NCBI RefSeq assembly: GCF_020089865.1
Contig: NZ_JAIRBM010000026.1
Span: 1-62,222 of the forward strand
Direction: 5' to 3'
DNA length: 62,222 bases
Source of the DNA: Microvirga puerhi
GTDB taxonomy: Bacteria; Pseudomonadota; Alphaproteobacteria; Rhizobiales; Beijerinckiaceae
The notes beneath the pieces were generated by a model. That model worked only from the letters and a program-made list of their open reading frames with translations. It ran no database searches and was not told the DNA's origin. This document shows, piece by piece, positions 51,047-59,840 of this stretch (its first letter is position 1; each line of letters begins with the position of its first letter). Made by a program: the position numbers and the translations under genes.

Positions 51047-51868
51047 ATGTCAGATCAACAAAACCCGTCCGTGCCGGCCATCGAGCTGATCAACGTCAGC
51101 CGGCGCTTTCTCAGCCCGGATGGCAAGTCGTTCATGACCCTGCAAGACTTCAGCATGACCGTCGCTAGGGGAGAGTTCGTGGCCCTTGTCGGCCCCACTG
51201 GCTGCGGCAAGTCGACCACCCTCAACCTGATCACCGGCCTTGGCCGGCCCTCGAGCGGAGAGGTCCGCGTCATGGGTCAGCCCGTGCGCGGGATCGATCC
51301 GCGCGTCGGGTTCGTGTTCCAGGCCGATGCCTTGTTTCCCTGGCGGAACGTCATCGACAACGTTGCCGCCGGGCCTCTCTTCCGCGGCAGGCCACGCGCC
51401 GAAGCCTACGAGGCCGCGCACGACTGGATTGGCCGGGTCGGACTGGCGAAGTTCGAAAGGCACTACCCGCACCAGCTCTCCGGCGGCATGCGCAAGCGCG
51501 TCGCGCTGGCGCAGACCTTCATCAACGGACCCGAGATCCTCCTGATGGACGAACCGTTCTCCGCCCTTGATGTGCAGACCCGTGTCGTCATGCACGAGGA
51601 ACTGCTCCAGCTCTGGTCGATCTCCAAGGCTTCGGTGGTGTTCGTGACGCACGATCTTGAGGAGGCGATCGGGCTTGCCGACAAAGTCTACGTGCTGACG
51701 GCTCGGCCTGCCACGGTAAAGGCAATTCATGCCATCGACATCCCGCGGCCACGTGTGATCTCGGAGATCCGCTACGAGCCGCACTTCATCGAATTGTCGC
51801 GGACGATCTGGAAGGACCTCAGGGAGGAGGTCCAGATGAGTTCCGACGACATGAAATCCGCAGCCTGA
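51047..51868 (+). CDS. ABC transporter ATPase, SsuB/TauB-like
   Basis: 273 residues from ATG 51047 (AGAGAA close upstream). Walker A GPTGCGKST (about residues 47-55), Q-loop VGFVFQADALFPWRNVIDNV, signature LSGGMRKRVALAQTF, Walker B ILLMDEPFSALDVQTR, H-loop FVTHDLEEAIGLADKVYVL. The F-P-W-R-N after the Q-loop is typical of the nitrate/sulfonate/taurine group. Energises import with the adjacent permease. Confidence 0.93.
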   Translation: MSDQQNPSVPAIELINVSRRFLSPDGKSFMTLQDFSMTVARGEFVALVGPTGCGKSTTLNLITGLGRPSSGEVRVMGQPVRGIDPRVGFVFQADALFPWRNVIDNVAAGPLFRGRPRAEAYEAAHDWIGRVGLAKFERHYPHQLSGGMRKRVALAQTFINGPEILLMDEPFSALDVQTRVVMHEELLQLWSISKASVVFVTHDLEEAIGLADKVYVLTARPATVKAIHAIDIPRPRVISEIRYEPHFIELSRTIWKDLREEVQMSSDDMKSAA

Positions 51869-51880
51869 CCGAGAACGACC

Positions 51881-52765
51881 ATGACAGACATTGCCATCCA
51901 GAGCGGCGGAGCCATCCTCTACGCACCCGGTACCTCGGATGTCGAGATCGAAGCCGCCGCTCGCGCGGCAGCGCTCCAACGCAAGCGCACGGTCATCTTC
52001 TGGCGCTGCTTCATTCTCGCCGTCATGCTCGGTGCCTGGGAGGTGACCGCGCGCACCGGGATCATCGATGCCTTCTTCTATTCATATCCTTCGGCGATCG
52101 CCGAGCGGCTGTACGAACTGGTGCTCGAGGGCACCGACGAAGCCCCCCTCTGGTATCATCTGTGGATCACTATGGAGGAGGCTTTGATCGGCTTCTTCTT
52201 CGGGTCGGTGTTCGGGATCGTCTTCGGCGTTGCGCTCGGCCGCAACCGGATGGCCTCCGACGTCCTGTCCGTCTACATCAAGGTGCTGAACGCGATTCCC
52301 CGCGTCGTGCTGGCGCCGATCTTCATCCTGCTCTTTGGTTTCGGGCTGTGGTCGAAGGTGGCGCTGTCGTTCATCATGGTGTTCTTCGTCGTGTTCTCGA
52401 ATGCGTTCCAGGGCGTGTTGGAGGCCGATCGCGCGATGATCGCCAACGCTCAGATCCTGGGGGCTTCGCCCTGGCAGGTGACCCGCTCCGTGATCATCCC
52501 GTCGGCCATGAGCTGGATCTTCGCCAGCCTGCATATCAGCTTCGGGTTCGCCATCGTCGGCGCGATCGTCGGCGAGTTCATCGGCGCGCGCTATGGAATC
52601 GGCTTCATCATCCAGACCGCCCGCGGCGTCCATGACACGGCTGAGATGTACGCCTCGATCGTCATCATCGTCGTCGTGGTTCTCACGGCAGAATATTTGA
52701 TGACCTTGCTGGAACAGCGTCTTGCGCGATGGCGTCCTGCTCCGGTCGGCGACGGCCACGAATGA
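51881..52765 (+). CDS. ABC transporter permease, SsuC/TauC-like
   Basis: 294 residues. Six helices after a polar N-terminus (FWRCFILAVMLGAWEVTART, then SYPSAIAERLYELV). The ATPase-contact segment is ANAQILGASPWQVTRSVIIP followed by SAMSWIFASLHISFGFAIVG and EFIGARYGIGFIIQ, diagnostic for this permease class. 12 bp after the ATPase gene. Ends nine bases before the convergent sensor-kinase gene. Confidence 0.92.
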   Translation: MTDIAIQSGGAILYAPGTSDVEIEAAARAAALQRKRTVIFWRCFILAVMLGAWEVTARTGIIDAFFYSYPSAIAERLYELVLEGTDEAPLWYHLWITMEEALIGFFFGSVFGIVFGVALGRNRMASDVLSVYIKVLNAIPRVVLAPIFILLFGFGLWSKVALSFIMVFFVVFSNAFQGVLEADRAMIANAQILGASPWQVTRSVIIPSAMSWIFASLHISFGFAIVGAIVGEFIGARYGIGFIIQTARGVHDTAEMYASIVIIVVVVLTAEYLMTLLEQRLARWRPAPVGDGHE

Positions 52766-52773
52766 ACAGTCCG

Positions 52774-54162
52774 TCAGTTGACCAGCTCCACCGCTGGCAA
52801 CTGGACCTCGACGACGAGACCCGGCCCGTCGGCCGGGTCCTTCAACATGATCTGACCTCTATGCGCCTCGACGATCGCCCGGGCGATGGCGAGGCCGAGG
52901 CCGGAACCTTCCACACTGACACCGGGCGTCCGGTAGAAGCGCTCGAAGACTCGCTCTCTCTCGCGCTGCGGAATTCCGGGGCCCGTGTCAGCTACCGTTA
53001 GGCACACCGTCTGGTGACCCTTGGTAACGCTGACCACAATGGCGCCGCCCGCCGGGGTATAACGCAGGGCATTGTCGACCAGATTGGTGACGAGTTCCGT
53101 CAGAAGCCTCTGATTGCCCCAAACCAAGGCCGGCTCTGCGACGGACTCGAAGCTGAGTTCCAGGCCACCGGTGATCGCGCGTTGTGCCTCCGCGGTCAGA
53201 ACGGCGCGAAGGACGTTCGCGAGATCAACCATGGTTCGATGGGTGATCGTGCTCACGGAACCGGCTCTGGCAAGAGTGAGAAGCTGATTGGTCAAGCGTG
53301 TCATCTCGGCGGAGGTGGTCGCGATCGCATCGAGCGTTTCGTCCTTCTCTGCAACCTTTGCGGTCTTGCGCCCGACGGCGGCCTGCGTCCGCAGAAGCGC
53401 CAGCGGGGTACGCAATTGATGCGCTGCATCCGCAATGAATTGGCGCCGCTGCTTGATCTGCTCCTCAATCCGTCCGATTGCGGCATTCAGCGCCAAGACC
53501 AAAGGCTTCAGCTCGCTCTGAACGGCATCGGAATCGAAGCGACTGAGGGAGCGCGGATCCTGGGCCCTGACGGCGTCCCGCCACCGCAGTAAGGGTCTGA
53601 GGCCCCGTGCCAGTCCGATGAGGGCCAGAATCCCCGCCGTCGCGACCAGCAGGGCCTGCTGCCAGGCGGTGCGGAGCCAGAGATCATGCTCCATGCGGCT
53701 GCGGCTTTGCAGGGTTTGGCCGACAATGACCGTTGCCGGCTGCGCCTCCCCGCCGGTCAGGGGTTGTCCGAGCGCGACCGCGCGGATTGGAAGGCTCCGG
53801 AAGCGGCTGTCGTACCATTGTGCCTCGAGGGCGCGGATCGGCTTCGGTGGCGACGGGACATCGGGATATCCTGCCAGGAGATCCCCAGCCGGGCCGAGGA
53901 CACGGTACACGACCCGGTCCCGGTCTGATGAGGAGAAGCGTTCGATGGCCGAGGGCGGAATCAGAACCTCGATCGTCCCATCCCTCTCGCTGATCTGCTC
54001 GGCGATGCTGCGCGCCGAGGCCAGCAAGGCCGTATCCTGGACAAGCCCTGCGGTGATCTTGGCGCTCGAGAAACTGATCCAGAGATTCACCCCCAGCAGC
54101 AACGTCAGGGGCCCGAGAATCCACGCCAGGAGCTGAGCGCGCAGGCTAGTGCGAACCGTCAT
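52774..54162 (-). CDS. Sensor histidine kinase, TctE-like
   Basis: 462 residues from ATG 54162-54160, which overlaps the regulator stop by 17 bases; the frame open further upstream is antisense to the regulator reading and not credible. First helix ARAQLLAWILGPLTLLLGVN-like (LLAWILGPLTLLLGVNLWIS), periplasmic 2CSK_N-type domain, second helix ALLVATAGILALIGLARGL, then phosphoacceptor FIADAAHQLRTPLALLRTQA, N-box NLVDNALRYTPAGGA, G1 ADTGPGIP, F-box FERFYR, G2 GSGLGLAIARAI. TctE-type sensors often control tricarboxylate or other solute importers, so it probably senses the substrate of the convergent ABC operon. Confidence 0.93.
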   Translation of the reverse strand: MTVRTSLRAQLLAWILGPLTLLLGVNLWISFSSAKITAGLVQDTALLASARSIAEQISERDGTIEVLIPPSAIERFSSSDRDRVVYRVLGPAGDLLAGYPDVPSPPKPIRALEAQWYDSRFRSLPIRAVALGQPLTGGEAQPATVIVGQTLQSRSRMEHDLWLRTAWQQALLVATAGILALIGLARGLRPLLRWRDAVRAQDPRSLSRFDSDAVQSELKPLVLALNAAIGRIEEQIKQRRQFIADAAHQLRTPLALLRTQAAVGRKTAKVAEKDETLDAIATTSAEMTRLTNQLLTLARAGSVSTITHRTMVDLANVLRAVLTAEAQRAITGGLELSFESVAEPALVWGNQRLLTELVTNLVDNALRYTPAGGAIVVSVTKGHQTVCLTVADTGPGIPQRERERVFERFYRTPGVSVEGSGLGLAIARAIVEAHRGQIMLKDPADGPGLVVEVQLPAVELVN

Positions 54163-54826
54163 CACTTCCCCGGAGCATGTAGCCAAGTCCCCGCAACGTC
54201 GAGATCTCGATGCCGCTTCCGAGGACTTTCTTGCGGATGCGGTGCACGTAGATCTCGATCGCATTCGGATCGGCATCCTCGTTGAAGCCAAAAATGGCAG
54301 CCGCAAGCGCCTCCTTAGGGACCACCGACCCGACACGGTTGATCAAAACTTCAAGAACGGACCGTTCGCGCGGCGTCAGGCCCAAGGGCGCCCCGGAGAG
54401 GGTGAAGACCCGCGTGTTGGTGTCGAAGGTCAGCGTGCCGACGCTGATTGTTGCCGTGGCCTGCCCATGCGCCCGCCGCAAATGAGCGCGGATCCTCGCC
54501 TCCAGCTCCTCGGTCTCGAAGGGCTTGGCGAGGTAGTCGTCGGCTCCGCTGTCGAGCCCTGCGACCCGGTCGCTCAGTTTGTCGCTGGCGGTCAGGATGA
54601 GAACCGGGGTCAGATCGCGACGGGCCCTGAGTTGTTTCAGGAACTCCAGGCCACTCATCCCCGGCAGCCCGAGGTCGAGAATGATCAATGCATAGGGATG
54701 CAGGAGGGTGGCGGCATCAGCTTCCTCGCCATCGAAGGCCTGGTCGACCGTATAGGTCCGGTCCGCCAGAAGCCGCGACAGCCACTCAGAGAGCTTTCTG
54801 TTATCCTCGACGAGGAGAATTCTCAT
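54146..54826 (-). CDS. OmpR-family response regulator, TctD-like
   Basis: 226 residues. Receiver domain with acidic pair LLVEDNRKL, phospho-acceptor Asp in ALIILDLGLPGMSGLEFLKQ (about residue 51), LTASD and switch Lys in DDYLAKPFETEELEAR. The winged helix follows (GLTPRERSVLEVLINRVGSV, IEIYVHRIRKKVLGSGIEIS, TLRGLGYML). First gene of the two-gene operon with the sensor kinase. Probably activates the convergent ABC importer or an unlinked target. Confidence 0.94.
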   Translation of the reverse strand: MRILLVEDNRKLSEWLSRLLADRTYTVDQAFDGEEADAATLLHPYALIILDLGLPGMSGLEFLKQLRARRDLTPVLILTASDKLSDRVAGLDSGADDYLAKPFETEELEARIRAHLRRAHGQATATISVGTLTFDTNTRVFTLSGAPLGLTPRERSVLEVLINRVGSVVPKEALAAAIFGFNEDADPNAIEIYVHRIRKKVLGSGIEISTLRGLGYMLRGSDDGSH

Positions 54827-55000
54827 GGTGCGAGCCCATCAGTCAGGTCCGTAGGTCGCTTCGGTCACACGGCCCGCAGTGCCTTTCAGGTTACGTGATT
54901 TCGCAAGCGTCTACCAGATCGTCCTGTCCAGGAGAGCCGCTTCGCCATTGCGCCGCCGCTGCATTCACGGCGCCTGCGGTGATGACCGCCGCTGGTGCGA

Positions 55001-55141
55001 CTAGCGGCTCGCCCGCGGAATCCGTTGCAGCAGCGCCTTCACATGCGCTTTGGCCCGAGCCACTTCGCCGCGCTTCTCGGCGTCGCTCTTGTTCTGAGAT
55101 CGGTGGGACCGGGGGAGACTGGGCTTATCTTGATCGGGCAT
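55001..55141 (-). CDS. 46-residue protein paired with the GxPGP-anchor gene, copy 2
   Basis: MPDQDKPSLPRSHRSQNKSD, AEKRGEVARAKAHVKALLQR, IPRASR. Paralogue of the protein at 43691-43837 with the same C-terminal helix and tail, and the same divergent placement before a small secreted-protein gene (here broken at 55398). About 400 bp around both loci align, including the leader GGATAATTTGCCG, so this is a segmental duplication. An in-frame extension upstream is not supported by the paralogue. Confidence 0.6.
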   Translation of the reverse strand: MPDQDKPSLPRSHRSQNKSDAEKRGEVARAKAHVKALLQRIPRASR

Positions 55142-55348
55142 CACTCGCTCTACGTGAGGCGTTGCGCATACAAACACGTCACCGCAGTGAAAGACCCCGC
55201 GCAGAACCTCAAAAAGCCGGCAATTTTGAATGGGGGTGGACGGCTGTCGCATCCCAAAGAGGTAAGCGTCTCCCCTTTTGGTGAGGACAACGGATAATTT
55301 GCCGCGTGCTTGACGTATTCCCGAGACGTCTCACGTCCGGAGGACTCT

Positions 55349-55398
55349 ATGCGTGCTCTGTCCAACGTTGTTCTTGCTGCGACTGCCGTCTTTGCTGT
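55349..55398 (+). pseudogene. Third small secreted-protein paralogue, cut by the IS21-like element
   Basis: ATG 55349 with TCCGGAGGA upstream encodes MRALSNVVLAATAVFAV, nearly the signal peptide of the protein at 44049 (MRALSKALLAATAAFAV). After 17 codons the sequence becomes the miniature element at 55399. The Gly-rich middle and GAPGP anchor are not found on the other side, so more than a simple insertion took place. Confidence 0.75.
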
Positions 55399-55781
55399 TG
55401 TCGCTTTGCCCCTCAAGGCGAGATCAGGAACTCAACACCATCACCGGCAATCCTTTGCCGCTCGATGTGAGATTTTGCCTCTAAACTCGAGGCTCTTTCC
55501 CCTCAAAGTGAGACAGCATTGACAGGGGCGTGCGGCTGGCTGCGATGGAATGGAACGGGACCTGACAGAGGTCGCCAAGGTCGCCTGGCTCCCGACCTCT
55601 CACCAGCAAGCCCGGTCGCGCGCCACCGTCGATCGGATCGCGCGCCGGATCCGGCACCGCGGTCACAGGCAGGGATCAAAGAGTAGCGAACACACCTGAT
55701 CGGCCTCTCGCCTTTAAGGGCAAAGAATGTCGCTGCTCGACACCCAACGCGACGAATCTCAAAATTAAGAGCAACGTGACA
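55399..55781. repeat. IS21-like miniature element, copy 2 (383 bp)
   Basis: Starts TGTCGCTTTGCCCCTCAAGG and ends, read inward, TGTCACGTTGCTCTTAATTT. It aligns along its whole length with 3718-4070, with a roughly 30-bp extra stretch near 55480-55510 (CTAAACTCGAGGCTCTTTCC). Internal repeats of the CTCAAAGTGAGAC / CTTTAAGGGCAAAG type are present in both. No coding capacity. Truncates the small secreted-protein gene. Confidence 0.6.
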
Positions 55782-56338
55782 CTAAGGGACTTCCCGCAAC
55801 GACAGAAGGCAACTGGCTTCAACATGGACGAGGTGTTGGCGGGGCTGCGAGAAGGCACAGCGAAGTAGGAGCTCATGGTCATGGATTGGGTGAACGGCAG
55901 CGCCATGAACGCAGCCGTGCTGTCGGAAAGTCTGGAAATGGCACACCTGAGACCTCAGTCCGAGGCAGCAATTCTTACTGAACCAGACATTCCGAAAGCC
56001 CCAGGAACTTCACTGCCTGACCCGCTACGGACATCAAGTGTCAAGGTGAGCAGCCAGGAGATCTACACCAACCTGCGGGCCTATTTCGGGTTCGACTCCT
56101 TCCGCCGCCTCCAGAGCCATGCTGTTTTCGCGACGGTCAACATCCCGCTGTCGGGGCTGTTGCAGGGCCATCCGGGGCGGCCACCATGAAGGCCGTTGCC
56201 GAATGCCGGATCAGAGTGCGACGTCAACGGCGTCCTCGGAGGGACCGGGCAGTGGTATGGTCAGGTCCAGCAGAAGAACCTGAACCCCGATCGGGATAGC
56301 TACGGGCCGTTCCAGGGGCCTGCTTACGGAGTCCGCTG
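55782..56338 (+). other. Debris between the IS21-like element and the CBS-BON genes
   Basis: Three coding scraps without starts: GFNMDEVLAGLREGTAK then stop (to 55869); an open stretch at 55875-56189 containing YTNLRAYFGFDSFRRLQSHA; and GVLGGTGQWYGQVQQKNLNP, ending PFQGPAYGVR and TGA at 56339, whose stop overlaps the next start (TGATG). The last may be the 3' end of a real gene once co-transcribed with the membrane protein that follows. None is recognised. Confidence 0.35.
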
Positions 56339-56482
56339 ATGAGAGATTCCGCCTACATCCTCGTCGGTCTTGGAGCAGTTGTTGTCGTGCTTCTGGCCTT
56401 GTTATTCCGCGCCATGTTCTTTGGCCTCGGTCTCCGCGCCGTCGGAGACAAGTTCGCGAAGTGGATCGGCCGGCAGCCCTAG
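56339..56482 (+). CDS. 47-residue single-pass membrane protein
   Basis: ATG 56339 overlaps the previous stop (TGATG). MRDSAYILVGLGAVVVVLLA, then LLFRAMFFGLGLRAVGDKFA and KWIGRQP: one strong hydrophobic helix, then a basic amphipathic tail. Good protein character and translational coupling to the upstream reading frame support it. Function unknown. Confidence 0.5.
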   Translation: MRDSAYILVGLGAVVVVLLALLFRAMFFGLGLRAVGDKFAKWIGRQP

Positions 56483-56644
56483 GTTCGGCCTCGATCTCAA
56501 GGCCGTCGCGATCCACCGTTCCGCTGCCGCGCGCAAGTCCAAGGCCGGAGGCACCACTGGCCTGGTCCGCTACGCAATCCGGACCAAGCACGTCGAGCCT
56601 TTGGCCGCCCGAGAAGCACGCGACCATAGCATCAGGAGGGACGC

Positions 56645-57376
56645 ATGATCGTTGGAGATGTCATGACCACACCGGTGATCAGCGTCGAGCCGTCCACCAC
56701 CATTGCTGACGCCGCCAAGCTCATGCTGGCGGATCGGATCAGTGGCCTTCCCGTCACGACGCGGGACGGTACGCTGGTCGGGATGATCAGCGAAGGCGAC
56801 CTGCTGCGCAGAGGGGAGCTGGGCACCGAACGCAAGCGCTCCTCGTGGCTGGAATTCTTCGGTGGGGCCGGCAAACTGGCCGATGAATATGTCCGGACTC
56901 ATGGCCGGAAGGTCGAGCAGGTCATGTCGAGCGATCCCGTAACGACGTGCCGAGATGCGCCGCTGGAGGACGTCGTCACGGCCATGAGCCGTCATCGGAT
57001 CAAGCGGCTGCCGGTGCTCGAGAGCGGCAAGCTGATCGGGATTGTGACACGCTCCGATGTCTTGCGAGCCCTGGCGCGGACCCTGCCGACGGCCTCCCCC
57101 GACGCCGTCGCTGACGACCGGATCTGGGAGGCCGTACGGGCGGAGCTGGACAAGCAGAAGTGGGGCGGCAGGTTCCTCCGGTTTCATGTCGAGAATGGAG
57201 TGGTCACCCTGACCGGCACGATTCTCGATGAACGCGAGCGGCAGGCGGCCAAGGTGGTGGCCGAGAACGTGCCTGGGGTAACGAAGATGATCGATCAGTT
57301 GGTGTGGGTCGACCCGCACTCAGGGATAGTGTTGTGCCTTCCGGAGGCGAGCGGGGCGCCCGAGCCAGCCGAGTGA
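56645..57376 (+). CDS. CBS-pair protein with C-terminal BON domain
   Basis: 243 residues. Two CBS motifs: VGDVMTTPVISVEPSTTIAD (residues 3-22) through PVTTRDGTLVGMISEGDLLR, and VEQVMSSDPVTTCRDAPLED through LPVLESGKLIGIVTRSDVLR. A BON domain follows (about 165-225): DRIWEAVRAELDKQKWGGRF, VENGVVTLTGTILDERERQA, ENVPGVTKMIDQL. CBS pairs bind adenine nucleotides; BON domains bind membranes or ligands. Such proteins are often stress- or hypoxia-induced in Alphaproteobacteria. AGGAGGGACGC precedes the start. Confidence 0.93.
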   Translation: MIVGDVMTTPVISVEPSTTIADAAKLMLADRISGLPVTTRDGTLVGMISEGDLLRRGELGTERKRSSWLEFFGGAGKLADEYVRTHGRKVEQVMSSDPVTTCRDAPLEDVVTAMSRHRIKRLPVLESGKLIGIVTRSDVLRALARTLPTASPDAVADDRIWEAVRAELDKQKWGGRFLRFHVENGVVTLTGTILDERERQAAKVVAENVPGVTKMIDQLVWVDPHSGIVLCLPEASGAPEPAE

Positions 57377-57747
57377 GAAGTCCGGCTGGCCGCATTGCTC
57401 GAGACACCGGGGGCTCCCTACGGGATTGTCTCCCGTGATCTCCAGTCAGCCGCAGCCTTGTTCGCTTTCGCGACGGCTGGCCGGAACATCAGACGCGATC
57501 GCCGATTAACAGGGATCAATCAAAGCAATCCTTGGCCGTGCAGCGGGCGGCCAGGACTCAGGGCCAAGCGCCCTGGAACTTCAGTAGCAACGTGATGTCA
57601 GACGAGTTGGCCGACAGCAGGCGCAGAGTTCCGCCGTCCGCTCGGGCATCTGCGTGACGCGTTTTGGTTCAAGCGAGACCGAATGTCATGCCGCGTGGCC
57701 CAGGCACGAGCGCTTGGGACCATGGCTTCAATAGCGAGGGAGGGACA
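57377..57747. other. Intergenic region between CBS-BON and hemerythrin-phasin genes
   Basis: About 370 bp without a gene I can support. It should contain the promoter of the downstream gene; I searched for GGAAC-N16/17-CGTT and saw no good match. A weak hairpin (GGGATTGTCTCCC) near 57421 could terminate the CBS-BON transcript. Confidence 0.4.
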
Positions 57748-58743
57748 ATGACAACGAACAGACGATTCAGCCAAGCCCCGCCGAACAAGGCGAACGAGCT
57801 TTTCGACAAGCTGCTCGCCACGTCCGGCAATGCAATCAAGACTCGTGAGCGGCTCTTCCATAATCTCAAGCAGGAGCTGGAGCTCTTGGCGACCCTACAG
57901 GAGGAGCACCTCTTTCCCGTGCTGCGCCGGCACGGAATGCAGGATCTCGTAGGCGAGGCCAGCAACGACAATCAGGAAACCCGTGCGCTCCTGGCCGAAC
58001 TCGAGCGCATGCCGAAGAACGGCAGCGACTTCCTGGGCAAGGTCGCCGAGCTGAGGCGCAACTTTCAGCAGCACATCCGGGACGATCGGAAGGAACTGCT
58101 TCCCGCGGTGCTCAAGGTCCTGGGCGATGAGGAAGCCAATGCGGTCGCTGAGCAAGTGGAGGATGAGATGGCGAACCTTGACGGGTTGAAGCGCAACGAA
58201 GCCCACCGTAGCCGCGAGCAGGTGGAAACCGTTCAGCGCTTCACCGAGGACATGGCAGACACCCTGCGTACCGGCGTGGAAAGCGCCCATACCATGGCGC
58301 GCGCCATGCAGGAGATACTGGAGAACAGCTTGGGTGCATTCTCGGACCTGACCCGCCGCTCAACCGGACAAGCCATGCAGGCGCTGGGCCAGCGGGACAG
58401 CAAGGCGCAGGAGGTGACGGAAGAGGCCTCGCACAATCTCCGGGCCGTGGCGCAGTCAAGTACCGCCCTGACGCACGGTCTCCAGGATATCTCCCATGAG
58501 GCGTTCGAGCTGAGCCAGCGGCGTTGGCAGAAGAACCTCGAGCACCTGAATGCCCTGGCCTGTTGCCGGTCTGTCGCGGATCTGGCGGCGGCTCAAAGCG
58601 CGCTGGTGCGCGACAACCTGGAGCAGACGATCGGGAACAGCCGCCGCCTGGCCGAGCTCGCAATCCAAATCGCCGACGAGGCCACGCGGACGATGACTGC
58701 CCAGGCCGAGAAATCGGCCCAGCGGATCCGTCGCGTCGTCTGA
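57748..58743 (+). CDS. Hemerythrin-like / phasin fusion protein
   Basis: 331 residues from ATG 57748, chosen for GAGGGAGGG six bases upstream over an in-frame ATG 84 bases earlier. N-terminal part (about 15-150) is a hemerythrin-like four-helix bundle: LFDKLLATSGNAIKTRERLF, EEHLFPVLRRHGMQDLVGEA, FQQHIRDDRKELLPAVLKVL. Some usual ligand positions look replaced (LATLQEE for HAxxEE, NDNQE for xEHxE), so iron binding may be lost. C-terminal part (about 220-331) is phasin-like: YxQF-type region SQRRWQKNLEHLNALACCRS, then VADLAAAQSALVRDNLEQTI and LAELAIQIADEATRTM. Phasins coat PHB granules. The combination is unusual. Confidence 0.82.
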   Translation: MTTNRRFSQAPPNKANELFDKLLATSGNAIKTRERLFHNLKQELELLATLQEEHLFPVLRRHGMQDLVGEASNDNQETRALLAELERMPKNGSDFLGKVAELRRNFQQHIRDDRKELLPAVLKVLGDEEANAVAEQVEDEMANLDGLKRNEAHRSREQVETVQRFTEDMADTLRTGVESAHTMARAMQEILENSLGAFSDLTRRSTGQAMQALGQRDSKAQEVTEEASHNLRAVAQSSTALTHGLQDISHEAFELSQRRWQKNLEHLNALACCRSVADLAAAQSALVRDNLEQTIGNSRRLAELAIQIADEATRTMTAQAEKSAQRIRRVV

Positions 58744-59015
58744 ACTGCGGCTCGCCCCACGACACCGCCGCTCCTGACTGCACGCCGGGAGTGGTGGCGC
58801 GTCGGGAAGCACTGGGAGTGCGAACGAGGCGGGCGTCCGTGGGCCACGCCGGAGCGACCGTTTCCCGGCCCCGCGTCCCGATTGTCATTGCCCGACAACC
58901 TCGGCGACGAGGTTGGCAGTCGATTTCCCGTGTGCGTGCCAGTGCACGCAAGACGCGGTTGTGAACAGGCGCGATTTGCGATCTGCGTCCGGGCATTGCC
59001 TGATCCGCCTCCGAT

Positions 59016-59840
59016 GGTTCTGTGCAAACTCTTTGTTTCATAGTTTCAGCTACTGCTCCCTCGCTTTAGAGACGGAGTGGTAGCGTGTTCAAGAGCAGAC
59101 ATTTCGATCGTTCGGTAATCCTGCTCTGCGTGCGGTGGTATCTGGCTTACAATCTCAGCCTCCGGAATCTGGAAGAGAGGATGACGGAGCGCGGCATCGC
59201 CGTTGATCACGCGCCTATTCATTGCTGGACATTACGATACGCGCTTGAGCTGCTGGAGCGCTTCGATCAACGCAAGAGAGCCATCACAGGCCGATGGCAC
59301 ATCGACGAGACCTATGTCAGAGTCCGAGGCCAGTGGCGCTATCTGGATCGCGCCATCGACAGCAACGGGGACACCGTCGAGTTCTGGTTCAGCGAAAGGC
59401 GGAATCTCACTGCGGCCAAACGGTTTTTTACGCACGCCCCTCAAACGGCGTGGCCGTCCTAAACGGATTGTCATCGACGGCCGTCAGACGAACCGGCAGG
59501 CAATCCTGTCCTGCGATGCCGCAGACCGGCTCCAGGATCGGTTAGGGCAGGAGTTGAAACCCATTCGCATCCGCCAAAGTGCCTACCTCAACAACCGGAT
59601 TGAGCAGGACCATCGGGCCATCAAGAGGCGAGTGCGACCGATGCTCGGGTTCCAGTCTGTGGCCAGTGCCCGCGTGATCCCGGGCGGCATCGAGCTGGTT
59701 CACATAATGCGAAAAGGCCAGGCGATGTATGCCTGTAAGCAACAGCCATCGCTCGCCGAACAGTTCGACCACCTCACCGCATGAGCTGATCACAAGCATC
59801 TGCTAGTTTCTCATCCCTTCTCCGAATTTGCGACGGAACC
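59016..59840 (+). mobile_element. IS6-family element, copy 5 (825 bp)
   Basis: Ends GGTTCTGTGCAAACTCTTTG at 59016 and, inward from 59840, GGTTCCGTCGCAAATTCGG. Encloses one transposase and truncates the SnoaL-like gene that follows. Flanking 8-mers (CCTCCGAT and GTTCCTTG) differ. The 270 bp before it (58744-59015) contain no gene I can support. Confidence 0.85.
59085..59784 (+). pseudogene. IS6-family transposase, 1-bp insertion
   Basis: GTG start, FKSRHFDRSVILLCVRWYLA, RWHIDETYVRVRGQWRYLDR (first Asp). At about 59425-59431 the text reads CGGTTTTTTACGCACG where sister copies have a shorter T-run before GCGCA; the frame shifts and ends as HAPQTAWPS. The rest continues in another frame (RGRPKRIVIDGRQTNRQAIL, YLNNRIEQDHRAIKRRVRPM, PSLAEQFDHLTA). 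A T-run lesion could also be a sequencing error. Confidence 0.83.

Noticed and set aside
52784..54136. Plus-strand open frames opposite the sensor kinase
   Set aside because: No start signals or motifs; they mirror the codon pattern of the kinase gene on the other strand.
56041..56110. RecQ-like N-terminal motif (YFGFDSFRRLQ) in the debris region
   Set aside because: A single short match without helicase motifs I-VI following; too little to call a RecQ remnant.
59085..59784. Programmed ribosomal frameshifting at the T-run of the IS6 copy at 59016
   Set aside because: IS6 transposases are made from one frame, the sister copies have no shift there, and each copy has a different lesion, so simple decay or sequencing error is more likely.
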